Below are positions 1-10,045 of a stretch of DNA of 64,000 nucleotides, piece by piece; within the stretch, counting starts at the first letter, position 1; each line of letters starts with the position of its first letter. The translations under genes and the position numbers were made by a program. The stretch spans positions 1,118,501 to 1,182,500 of the forward strand of contig OU015566.1 of assembly GCA_907165135.1 (NCBI GenBank), given 5' to 3'. The notes beneath the pieces are model-generated. The model ran no database searches. It saw only the letters and a list, made by a program, of their open reading frames with translations, and had not been told where the DNA came from. This DNA is from Oikopleura dioica. Lineage: Eukaryota; Chordata; Appendicularia; Copelata; Oikopleuridae.

Positions 1-91
1 GAGGGTTGAACAACCGCAAGTGGAGATAACAGGATCGGATTTTCGATCCGCGTCAGCTTTTTTTTTCTGAGAAACTTTATAAATCCGCTGA

Positions 92-1328
92 AAAGGCCCT
101 TCCCCAACTACCATCCGAAGGCACAAATCAAGTCAAGACCACGAGCGACAAAAATCCCTCCGCGCATCTGGTGTCGATTTTTCATCAAGAGAAGAAACCG
201 AAGTCTTTGTCGCTCAACTTCTCTCCCAAAACGAAAGCCTCAAGAAACAGCTCTCCGAAGAAGCTGCTCAAATGCCGAAAACGCCCTTGAAACAGAGTCA
301 ATCGCTACCTCAGTCTTCTATGTCTCCGAGGGAGCAAAGAAATTTGGAACATAAGATCAGCGAATTGAAAAACTCGCTGGTGAGGGCGGAAAAAGATCAT
401 CAAGAATCCGTCAGAAAACTGAATCAGCAAATAAAGGAGAAAGAAGAAATGATGAAAAAGAAAGCAGAAGAAATCAAGGGACTCAGGAAAGATTGAAAAT
501 GATCATTCTTCTAGGGCTTTTTCTGTCGAGCAATTTTTTCAATCCAATTCTAGGTCACATGCTGGCGAAACAAATCTTCTCCGACTAGAAGAAAAAAGAG
601 CCCTTGAAGCAGAAAATGTTCGCCTCAAGTAAATTCCTCGTGTTTCTTATTAATTAAAATCTCTAGCGATGACAATTTGTACTTCATCGACATCATCGAA
701 AAACGAGAAAAGACGATCGAAGAGCTCAAAGAAGCGAAGAACAAAGTGGACGAGGAATTGAAAAAAACGAACATGAGCAAAACAATTCTCGAATCTGGTA
801 AAAAATTCAAAATTTTGGAGTCAACAGCGATTTTTTAGAAATTCAGGATGCAAAAAAACAGCATGAAGAAAAAATAGTGACGCTCAAAGACGTTCTCGGA
901 AAATTCTTCGATCACAATTTGAAGGAAGTCCAAAGCGTAGAGCGAAAGAAGATTCTCCTTCACTTAGCTTTGGATAAAAAGCTTGTGAGCACGGAGGAAA
1001 CTCTTCCTGGGCTTGAAGAACAAGAAGAACTCAAACTTGAAATCGAAAAACTGAAGGTCCAGGTCATTGAAGCACAGGTAAGACTTTCCAGGAGAGCATC
1101 CATTTCACCTCTTTTTCCAAGGCAAATAGCGAAGCCATGTCGAGTTGCAACATCTGCCAAAACTATTTCGACAACGAAAATCACAAAATGTCGTGTTTGA
1201 CTCCCTGCGGCCACTGCATGTGCTATTCCTGCGCGCTGCAAATGATGCCCTACGGATTCGTCGGAACCTGCCCGCACTGCAGGAAGGAGTTCAGAAAACA
1301 AGAGATCCGACCTCTTTTCTTTGCATAA
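92..1328 (+). CDS. Coiled-coil RING-finger protein (5' end unresolved)
   Basis: Probable E3 ubiquitin ligase or related RING protein; the substrate is unknown. Exons in one frame: about 92-486, 554-628, 667-797, 839-1077, 1122-1328. The first four exons are rich in K, E, L and Q with heptad character, so a long coiled coil is likely. The last exon holds a C3HC4 RING: SSCNICQNYF, then CGHCMCYSCA, then CPHC, about 45 residues in all, close to the C-terminus (ends RPLFFA). The intron 487-553 has no GT donor. Reading it as GA-AG (CAG|GAAAGATTG ... TTCTAG|G) restores the frame exactly; otherwise the gene is frameshifted. The start codon is not identified: the frame is open back to about position 92, and a second frame is also open there (about 71-290). 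An AATAAA lies shortly after the stop. The gene is convergent with the next one. Seen: RING cysteines and frame. Inferred: ligase role and the GA-AG intron. Confidence 0.72.
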
Positions 1329-1400
1329 AAATTCATTTTTCAAGGAATAAAATTTGCCTCAAAATCTTCAATTTTCTCATTCTTTTATTCGATATTTTGA

Positions 1401-2412
1401 TCAATCGAGCTCAGTAACTGTCGCTTCTTCTTGAAAAATCGGCTCAGGTTTTGGCAGAATGGTCCTGAAAGGCTGTTGCATTCTTCGTAAATCATCAATT
1501 GTAACTCCATTCGATCTGGTAAATTTGCCATAGTTCGTTTTTCGAATTTCCGACAGTCGGAAAGAAATAACTAAAAAACGGATTTTGTGTTCAATTTTCA
1601 AGAAAACTTACTTTGGCGAACTTCAGTCGATCTGCAGTTGTACCAGCGTTGTGCTTCTTTGACGATCATTTCAATCTTCTCAGAGTTGACATCCCTAAAA
1701 AGAAAAATTAACAAAAAGAAAAGAAAATCTGCTCTTTACTTGATGCTCTCTACCAGCAGCTCTTCTTTCGCAAAAACGATGTTCATCAATCTCCGGATAA
1801 CTTTCGACAGATTCAACCCTCGATCAATCTCTTTTCAGAAAATAAATTCAGCTGAAAAAATTTTAACGATTACCTTCCCGTATTGCCATCAGTCTCGTAA
1901 GAGAACCGTTTTTGTAAACCAACGCTTCGAGCGAACTCGGACTCGGAATATCAATTGAAATAAATTGAGAAGACCCGTCGAATTCGTTTTTTATCTCCTC
2001 AATTTTTTCTTCCCCCGTGTAGAACTCATCAGCAGGTTCTTCTTTTACGATAATCTCTTCCGTCTCTTCTGGTAAACTTTTCGACGCGCTTCTTTCCGAA
2101 GTTTTTTGACCTTTTGAAATCTGATCGTATTTTCTAAAAAGGAGAATTGAAAAAATGAGGCTTTAGTTCAAAATTACCTTTTCTTTGACTCCTTCTTCTT
2201 TTCTGTTTTCTCGTTATTTTTCCACTGTATAAAAGCCTAAACTCAAGTTTAGCCATTTGTAACACTGGTCCCTCTCTTACAGTGACTCCCGTCTCCGTAA
2301 TCTCGATTTTCCAACAAGGGGGAACGACTCCATCCCATTTGAAAATGGACTGGTCTGCTAGGTGCTTTATAAAATCCTTTGGAATCGCGGTCTTTTTCTC
2401 TCCAGCATCCAT
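1401..2412 (-). CDS. Small nuclear-type protein, possible BEN domain
   Basis: Six exons on the minus strand solve cleanly as GT-AG: 2281-2412, 2178-2236, 1874-2133, 1740-1830, 1612-1694, 1401-1570, giving about 265 residues. The N-terminus (MDAGEKKTAIPKDFIKHLAD) is followed by a Lys-rich stretch with KKKESKKRKYDQ, a likely nuclear localisation signal, then an acidic middle. The C-terminal part contains LSKVIRRLMNIVFAKEELL and a helix ending EAQRWYNC. This resembles a BEN domain (R-R-L-hydrophobic-x-x-V/L-F-x-x-EEL), which binds DNA or chromatin proteins. That assignment is by motif memory only and could be wrong. The start chosen is the first ATG in the open frame; upstream codons lack ATG. 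The gene follows the RB-like gene on the same strand with 283 bp between them, so an operon is possible. Its 3' end is convergent with the RING gene, about 70 bp away. Confidence 0.62.
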
Positions 2413-2694
2413 TTTTCGTTCAAAAACTTGACCTTCCTGCGTTTTTATCTCCGGTGGAATGAACAACGTGAGGAAGAGGCTAGTGATTGGTTGGTGGGGC
2501 CTAAGAAGAGGAGACCCATACTTCCAGATTGGCCGATTCTCGAAAAATGTTTCATTTTTGCAAGAAAATTGGCGAAGAGGTTTTCACAATGTTCGAGTTT
2601 ATTAATAATAAGACAGTCTGTTTCTAGAATTACAGTAATTCCAATTGAGAAGTGATTTTGACGGGTCATTTCGTAAACGACAAGAATTGGTTTT

Positions 2695-5600
2695 TCAGGG
2701 CGTTTTGGTCATGCATCCTTCATCACGAAGACAGGAGAGACGTTTGGAAAGGCCAGGTCCGATCGTGACTCCGGAAGTAGAATTGTATTCGAATCCGCGT
2801 TTTCGTTTCGCCGAGCCTGTGACGCCCGAAATCATCTCGTTGATTGAGCTGAATTCGGAGCGGCGATTCGGACTTTGGTTCATTAAAAACTCGATCTTCT
2901 TGCCGACGTGGATTGATTCCGGAGTGAGTGGGATTCGCTTGCACTAGAAAATGATTAGGATGAAAATGGGGGAAGGGGAATGATTTTTAACCTTTGCGGG
3001 AGAGATGAAAATCGAGTGTTTGGAACTCAATCGCCTGGGAGAAGAAGTGCTCATCTGAACAAAATCGGTCAGAAAAATGGTCAGGGTTGAAAAACTCACC
3101 GGTAGGGGAGAAAGAGGAACTCCAGCATTAAATCCAGCTTGCCTGATCAGCTCCGTCGTAAAAGTCCCGACAAGAGGGGCAAAAACGGCGTTGTAGAACT
3201 TTGTAATGTCGCCCCGCTCAGAGGTTTTGGCCGAAGTTGAGGCGGTTCTGACGCTGCGATAGACCTAGAAAGGGATGAAAAGGAGTGTTTTAAGAGGAGT
3301 GTTTTACCCTGCTCTTGCATTGAGGCTGGTATCGGTAGGCAGAGAGGATTTCCATGAACTTGATTTCGTTTCGAGGGTTGGACACTTTGCCGACGATGTA
3401 GACGCAGCAGAGGATGATCTGAGTAAACGATTAATACAAGAAGAGCGGCAACAAATCACCTGGTCGACATGTCGATCGAGAAACATTTCTCGTTTCTTCG
3501 TCAGACAGTGTTCGAAAACGTTAAAAATGTATTCGGTAATTTGCTTTGAAAGCCGCAGCCGCCTAAAATGAATCATAATTTCACCCTCTCATTTTCAACT
3601 AACTGTGAAATGTGTTGGATTCTTCTTGTAACGAGGAGGTAAATTTTTCTGTAGAAAAGATGCATCGAGCTGCGCTTTGAGACTATCTTCGCGTCAACCA
3701 CTTTGTCCACTAAATTTTCAACAGGACTTTCTTTTGGGTCATCGCTCTTCGGATCATCGTCGAATAATTTCCGTTTGACGGAGGCTTTGATCGGCGAGGC
3801 AAAGGAATGGCGAAGCGACATCGGCTGAGCTGGAGAATTTGGCAGTTCTTGGGCGTTACGGCGGGTCGTGACATCGGCGCAGGGAGGGACGAAATCGTCG
3901 TTTTTCCAAAGAGGCGATTTGTTTTCCCAGCTTAGTTCTTCGAGAATGCGCTCTTCGATCACAGCCAGATGCTTGACCACGTCTCTTGGTAGACGAAGAC
4001 CTTGAAAAAAAACGACTTTAGAAAGCCTGGAGAGGACAAAGAACTCGGTTAACCCTAACCCATGTAAAAACCTGAGTCAGGGTACTGAAAGAGATATTTT
4101 CAAAGGAAGCCGCGATTCGCGAAGTTTGTTTAGGACCCTGACTCAGGTTTCTACACAAGTTTCTGAGCCAGCGCTAGGAGGAAGAGACTTACCGGAACCA
4201 AGATCAGCTCTCAAAATCAGCTCGATGACCTTGTAAAACTCAATTGGCACAAACAGGTTTTTTTTAAGTGTGCCCGAGAATTTTCGTAACTTTTGATTGG
4301 GTTAATATAATTACAATCTGTAACTTGCAGAATGTAGCCGGGTATTAGTTTACTAATTTGAGATAGAGTTGGTGTCAATATCTATTCTGGTGGTGGAGTT
4401 ATGACGTCATAAAAATGCATTATAAAAGGGGGCCTTCAACTTTGTGACGTCATAACTCCACCTCCACTGGTGCAAATAACACCAAAAGCTTATTTAACAC
4501 ACTACAGACCCTCCCCAACAAGGTCCAAAAGAGAGAATTGAAATATCTCGACTCTAACACCTTCAAAAACGCTCCACCATTTTTGGGCACACTTAAAAAA
4601 AACCTGTTACAATACTCAACGCCTTCAGAATCAGCTGAAAGTTGTCGTGCGAGGAGTAGCTCCAAAGAATAATCTCCACCGAAACAGCTAGAATCGACTT
4701 GACAACGATTGGTTTTTGAAGAAGGAAGCCCAAATCGCTGATTTTACCAAGACGGTCTCGTTCTTCCAAAAGAATGGACTCGAGGAATCGCCAAAAGAGC
4801 TTCTTCGAGATTTCCAATCGCTCGCTCAGGGACTTGTCTTTCTTCAGCTTCTCTAGAATGGTCTCGGAGGAGGTGTTAACCAGATCTCGAAGGGAGCGAG
4901 AGTGATCTTTCTCGCATGAAGCAAGGAGGGACATCAAGCTCGCTAAAGAAAAATGTCATTTTCTCAAAGAAAACGAAGAAAAGTTACCTGGAATATCAGA
5001 GGAGTCATTCTCTTTGATGAGATCTTTGATTTGCTGGACAGCACGGGTATGCTGAGAGATGGGAGAGGCAGTGCTTTGCGTTTTCGCCAAATATCGACGA
5101 TTTGTCAGAGGTGTTTTCGCTCCAAAAGCAATTGTTGATGAATTTTCGCCAAATGTCTAAAAAGAGGGTTTGATTTTTTTAATAATGATAGAGTTACCGA
5201 GTCTAAAGAGCCAGAATTCCCGGCAGAGCCCTTGACCGGTGTGCCCAAGCTCGAGTCTGCGTCTGGCTTCAAAAAGATCTGCTCATCAAAGTCCCCTCGG
5301 AGAAGAACAAACTCAGAGTACATGTTCTTCAGTTCTCTGATATTCGTTTCGTAGAACTGCCCCTCGAAAGCGCCACAGATTCCCTCCTCGCTATTCGCGT
5401 CGTAGGAAAACTTCGCCTGTTCGTAGAGCTGCGCGATGTGCGGCTCGAACCAGTGGTCGTTGATGCACTGCGCGTCGGCGAGAAGACCTTGGTGCCGTTC
5501 GGAGAGTTTTTCGAGGATGGAGATTTCTTCGCCTTCCGGGACGAATTCGTCCTTGATGAAACCTTTCAAATTCGACTGCAAGAAAACATTTCGAAAGACG

Positions 5601-6399
5601 AAATTGACGGAGGCGAGGAGCAAATGATACGAATTGACCAGATCGCCAGCGACTTTCGGAAATTGACTCTTTGTATGAATGAAGAGCAGCCAGGTGAATT
5701 CTTTCAATTGCTCGTGCCCAAGTGGACGTTTTCCTTTTCGTCGGCCGGGAGTGGCGAAGCAGTTTATTCGGAAGACGTCGGTGAAGATTGGCGCGAATTT
5801 CTTGTAGATGACGGTTACCACTGAAAAGAAATTGAATTCTGGAATGTCTTCTAAAATTTTTTGCTTACCAGAAAAGTTCTTCTCCAACTGCTCAATTTTC
5901 GCGTTGAAAGTTTCGCCCAACTGCGCCATTTCCGACCAGCGTTTGATTTTCTTCATGAAATCAATGAGCGAAATGTTGACTTCGTCGAGCAAGCTCATCA
6001 GCGAGATGCAGTTTCCATTGATCTCCCGCCCGTTCATACAGGTATTGACTGTCATTGAACAGGCGGCGAATATTGCACAGCCAGCCCAGACGTCGGAACT
6101 GCCTTCGAGAGTGAAGGTTTCGGAAACCGAACTGTAGACTTTCCAAGCGCGTTCTAGAGTCGTCTAGAAATAACGAATTAAGTCTGGGTGTTTGATTCTC
6201 TAGCAAGAATCGAGATTCAAAATTATATAAATTGTCTCTATTTTGATAAGAAAGAGGAATCCCCTCATTTCAAGTAACAATTATTTTACTAGAATCAAAT
6301 TTGAAAACATACCTGATCTAATGCAAGCGTTTGAGCAAGTTCAGTCATTTTATCCGTCGGAGAAAGCTCATCGCCCATTTCCTTCTTTATTTCTCTCAT
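2695..6399 (-). CDS. RBL: Retinoblastoma-family pocket protein (p107/p130-like)
   Basis: Cell-cycle repressor that binds E2F-DP and LxCxE partners in the nucleus. Domains in order: N-terminal region from M(R)EIKKEMGDELSP with KRPLGHEQLKEFTWLLFIHT (RB N-domain); pocket A starting TPLTNRRYLAKTQSTASPIS and containing PIEFYKVIELILRADLGS; pocket B with SSMHLFYRKIYLLVTRRI, DRHVDQ and ILCCVYIVGKVSNP; then VYRSVR, DITKFYNAVF, and a C-terminus with HSIFISPAKCKRIPLTP, as in p107/p130. Exon limits read: 6313-6399, 5869-6163, 5200-5820, 4988-5156, then to the intron at 4252-4608, 4193-4248, 3603-4000 and further exons to the stop at 2695. Start: the most upstream in-frame ATG at 6399; ATGs at 6378 and 6348 are alternatives. 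One intron (4252-4608) is a perfect inverted-repeat element with no matching AG acceptor, and another (4001-4192) contains a MITE. The family call is secure; RBL1 versus RBL2 is not resolved. Confidence 0.92.
4064..4155. mobile_element. MITE, AACCTGAGTCAGGGT family (copy in RB-like intron)
   Basis: Terminal inverted repeats GTAAAAACCTGAGTCAGGGT and ACCCTGACTCAGGTTTCTAC bound about 92 bp with no coding potential. It lies inside the otherwise normal GT-AG intron 4001-4192. A second copy lies at 23124-23225 in a nuclear receptor intron, and a single arm occurs near 6890-6905. The superfamily is not assigned. Confidence 0.75.
4252..4608 (-). mobile_element. Inverted-repeat element acting as an RB-like gene intron
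   Basis: A 357-bp element with perfect 24-bp terminal inverted repeats (AACAGGTTTTTTTTAAGTG at the outer end) and 3-bp flanking duplications ACA at 4249-4251 and 4609-4611. Removing the element and one ACA restores the coding frame (ALSIVPIEFYKVIEL, matching pocket A), so it inserted in an exon. The interior has two TGACGTCA palindromes. No ORF, so non-autonomous. A GT (from the duplication) exists at the donor side on the minus strand, but there is no AG at the matching acceptor. Either splicing is non-canonical, or it uses the AG 12 bp into the exon with loss of four residues. Confidence 0.85.
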
Positions 6400-6462
6400 C
6401 CTTCTTTCTTTTTTCGCGACTTTGAGCGCTTCGGAGATTCGATTTTTCGACTTTTTTGAAAA

Positions 6463-6531
6463 GTGGCGCCGAAATCGAGTGAGTAATTTTGCCGCGCGTC
6501 AATTGGCTCCAGCGGGACGTCGCGCGGCAAA
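6463..6531 (-). promoter_or_regulatory. Paired E2F-type sites and CCAAT box upstream of RB-like gene
   Basis: TTTGCCGCGCG at 6488-6498 and its exact inverse CGCGCGGCAAA at 6521-6531 both fit the E2F/DP consensus TTTSSCGC, on opposite strands. ATTGG (inverse CCAAT) lies between them at 6502-6506, and GGCGCCGAAA at 6464-6473 is a weaker E2F-like match. The block is 65-130 bp upstream of the RB-like start codon. E2F control of p107-type genes is established in other animals; its use here is inferred from sequence. Confidence 0.6.
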
Positions 6532-7139
6532 GTCGAATCTCAAAACGGCAAAATTTCTTCGACTGTTTTATTGAACTTTCTATAACAGCCTGTAACTCAC
6601 AGGCATTCTATTTTAGCTAGTTTGATAAGAAAAACGAGAAATGATGAATATTTTTTAGAATGTAACGCAGTTTTAATCAAGTGCGCCTGTCTGAATCAAT
6701 TTTATCAAGAAAATGGTTTTTTATTCGATAAAATTTCATGTCCAGTCTTGAAAATCGCAAATTTCTCCCTAGAAATCTGCAAATTTGGGCCGAAAAATGC
6801 ATAGAATAGCCAAAAAAGACAATTTTTATAGAAAAAATTTCGAGATTTTAGTATAAATTTCGCATTTGGTGTCAATGATCTGCGTTCAAAGCCTGAGTCA
6901 GGGATCCATAAGAGGAAGTCAAAATGCGGCCTTTCGTTCAAGCCTTTTTAGTTGCGCACGCAGGTTTCCGACCCATTTCCACATCTCTCCGACGGAGAGT
7001 CTCCGTTTCATAAAAATATCAAAAACCATTATGAAGACACGAAAAACATTTATTGCATCTTCAAACTATTTATTTAAAACTAAGCTAAACGCACGAAAGG
7101 GAACACCCTCTCCAAAAAACAATTCTGAATCCGACAATC
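6532..7139. other. Intergenic, divergent promoter region
   Basis: AT-rich spacer between the RB-like gene (-) and the CSDE1-like gene (+). It includes one arm of the AACCTGAGTCAGGGT-type MITE near 6890-6905. I see no convincing gene; the short ORFs have no recognisable features. Confidence 0.5.
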
Positions 7140-10045
7140 ATGAATCGAAACGGCGGTCACCAGCACTCGCGAAACAACCGACGCTCAAATGGCGGTCCTA
7201 ATGGCAATGGGGGCCCGTCTCCGTCCAAATGGCAGGAGTTTCGAGCTTCCCACCAGAATCCAGAACATGAAATGAACGAAGGTCGAAAGCCGAATTTTGT
7301 TCCTGAAAGCGTCGATTTCATTCCAGGAAAGGGAGATTTCTGAGCAATAAAGACCGAAATTCAAGTTTTTTTCGGAAATGAATCCCTTGCCCAGGACAAC
7401 GCATGTTCGGAACCGTCGAAAAAATGATGAATTCGTACGGCTTCATCGACGTCCTGGATCGAAAAGGCCGCGTTTTTTTCCACTTTTCCCAGTACAAAAA
7501 CGGAGGGAACGAGCCATTGCGCGTCCACGACGAGGTCGAGTTCGAAATGATGATCGACGATCGGAACAGTCGCGTCGTCGCTTCCAAAGTTGTCCGGCTT
7601 CCTCGAGGAACAATTGAGTACGAAACCCTTTCGCCAGAGAGAATTTGTGGCTACGTCGCTGCGCCGCCTACTAGAGCTCATCCGGGCTCGTTGACCTACT
7701 CGACCGGTGGAGAGTACTTCTTCATCCCCTTTTTCTACAACGATGTTGTTCCGGAAACACCGTTGTTCAAAAACGATGAAGTGTCGTTCTTCATTTCCAC
7801 GAATAAACGGACGAAATCGCTTTCTGCAAAGAAAGTTACTGTTGTCGCGCGATCCCAAGCTCCGAAGCGTTTCAGGGGACGAGTCAGTGGAATGAAGGAT
7901 TCGTTCGGTTTCATCAAGCGCGCGGAAGTGGCCGTGGAAATTTTCTTTCACTACTCTCAGGTAGCTGCCGATGTTCCAGATCTACGAGTCGGGAACGACG
8001 TAGAATTCTCCATCGAGAATCGCAAGGACAAGGAAGTCGCTGTCAACGTCACCCTCCTTCCCGACGGCTCCGTTGTTTTCGACGACATTTCGGAAAAGAT
8101 CCTTTCTGGTCGATTGTTGACGATTCCAACAAACAAGCGCGATGAAGGCAAAATCGAGTGCACTTCGGACGGCAAAATTTACGCTTTCGCCGAGGCCGAT
8201 CGAGACGGAAACGCCTACACCGTCCAGGAAAACGACATTGTCCGCTTTTTGATCGCCACTGATCGACGGGATCATTCAAAGCGAGCAGTTTCGATTCAAC
8301 TGGACATTGACGCCACGAAAGCCGAGAAAAATGAAGAGCGCGAAACTGGAATCGTCGCGGCGGTGAAAGTTCTTGAAGGATTCGGATTCATCAAGTGCCA
8401 ATCGCGCGAAAATCGCATGTTCTTTCACTGCTCGGAAATAATCGACGCTCAGCACAGGGTGAAAATGTCCGACGAGGTTGAATTTACGGTCATGCCGGAC
8501 ACGATGGTCAACTCGAAGCCGCGGCTACACGCGACCAGGATCAAGATCTTGCCAAAGGGATCTGTCCATTTTAGCACTCTATCTAATCAGGTAATCATGC
8601 AATGGATTGTAGTCCAAGGGGGCATCTCTATTGACAATTTACTTTGGTAGTTCAACGATTTTAAGCTCTACAACGGCGTCATCTGCGGCGAGAAGTCGAT
8701 CAAGTCGGACGCTTTTCCCGACCTCGTCGAAATGGAAGAAGCTCTTGACGATCTCGCAGAAGGCGAAAGCGTTGCCTTCCGAATCCGCGAGAACAAACGA
8801 ACGGACGAGCGAATCGCCGTCGAAGTTCGCTCGCTCAAGCGCGATCTTCGCTACGGAACTGTCATTCTCAAGAAGGACAGCTACGGCTTCATCGAATCCG
8901 AAGATCACTGCAAGGAGATTTTCTTCCACTACTCGGAAATCGTTTCTGAATCGGACCAGATTACTCTTGGCAGCACGGTCGAGTACTCGGAGAATTTGAA
9001 GGACAACAAACTTTGCGCCGTCGGAATCAAGATTTCCAAGAAGGACTTGTCTGCTGATGAAGATGTCTCGCAACAGGTAAAAAGCTTTTACTCAAAGAAT
9101 TCTCTTTCATTCCCCCCTCGCGCAGGTCCTCAGCGGAATCGTCAAACAAGAGCTCAAATCATCAAACCAATCATACGGTGGCGTCATCGACATCACCGAG
9201 GCAGAAGGAACAACTGAACTTTCCTCCGTTCGATTTTCCTCGACGAGCATGGCGGAAAAGCGCACTTTCAACCAAAATGATCCGGTTTGCTTCCAGCTGG
9301 CGACGCACAAGAAAACTGGCGACATTCGAGCTGTGAATGTTCAATGTAAGATTTTATGCATTTTAAAGTTTATCGTCTTGTTTCAGTAAAACGGAAGCAG
9401 CAACAATCTACAATCGAGTCGATCAAGGGCGAGTACGGATTCATCAACTACCAGGAAGGCGAAGGAGACAGGTAAAGATCCGAATAAGATATAAGGTCGA
9501 TTCCTTTCTTTAGCAAGAACGTCTTCTTCCACGCAACAAATCTCATTGATGTGGCAATCGCAGACTTGGGCGTCGGTGATGTCGTGAAATTCTCTGTGAT
9601 TCACAACAAACGCTCTGGAAACACCTGCGCTGCTGGAATTCGTCTTATCAAAAAAGCGCCAAAGACGGAAATCACTGCGAAAGAGCCGGTGTCGAAGGAC
9701 TCGCCCGCCCGGCCGGAGAGACTGAAGATGAAGCTCTCTAGAAACTCGGAGAGCAAGGAAGATAGTCCGGTTATTCGGCAGCCAAAGGTACTCTCTTCGA
9801 GTTTTGACCGAATCCGCTTAAAAATGTACTAGGGCCCTGAGGCAGCTGGAGTCAAGGGCTTTGGTCGCCAGATGTCTCGAAGTACCACAGAAGAAAATGG
9901 AACAGGAGAGCCAGACTCTGTAAGAAAAAATATCTTTCTTGAATTATTTCTTATCACTTATTTCTAGGTGGCGGAGATGGAAACTCTGGAGACAGAAGAA
10001 GTCGTTTCCTGCGAAATTGAAGCAGCCGCTGTTTCTGAAGAATGA
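7140..10045 (+). CDS. CSDE1: CSDE1/UNR-like multi-cold-shock-domain RNA-binding protein
   Basis: Cytoplasmic single-stranded RNA binder of the UNR family, which controls translation and mRNA stability. Eight exons: 7140-7326, 7395-8590, 8651-9076, 9126-9345, 9387-9471, 9514-9787, 9833-9919, 9968-10045, about 850 residues. Cold-shock cores are visible: [14 protein letters not shown]...[20 protein letters not shown]...[22 protein letters not shown]...[20 protein letters not shown]...FFHYSE and the last, [10 protein letters not shown]...FFHAT. Linkers carry the alternating non-canonical CSDs typical of UNR. The N-terminus is Asn/Gly/Arg-rich and disordered; the C-terminus is acidic. The intron 7327-7394 is GA-AG (CCAG|GAAAGG ... 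CCCAG|GAC), supported because both exons are open and in phase 1 only with this junction. The other introns are GT-AG. Start: first ATG of the open exon. Family certain; the symbol is by similarity. Confidence 0.92.

Noticed and set aside
480-560. Frameshift or sequencing error in the RING gene
   Set aside because: A GA-AG intron restores the frame with a T-rich tract before the acceptor and matches the donor motif seen in other genes here.
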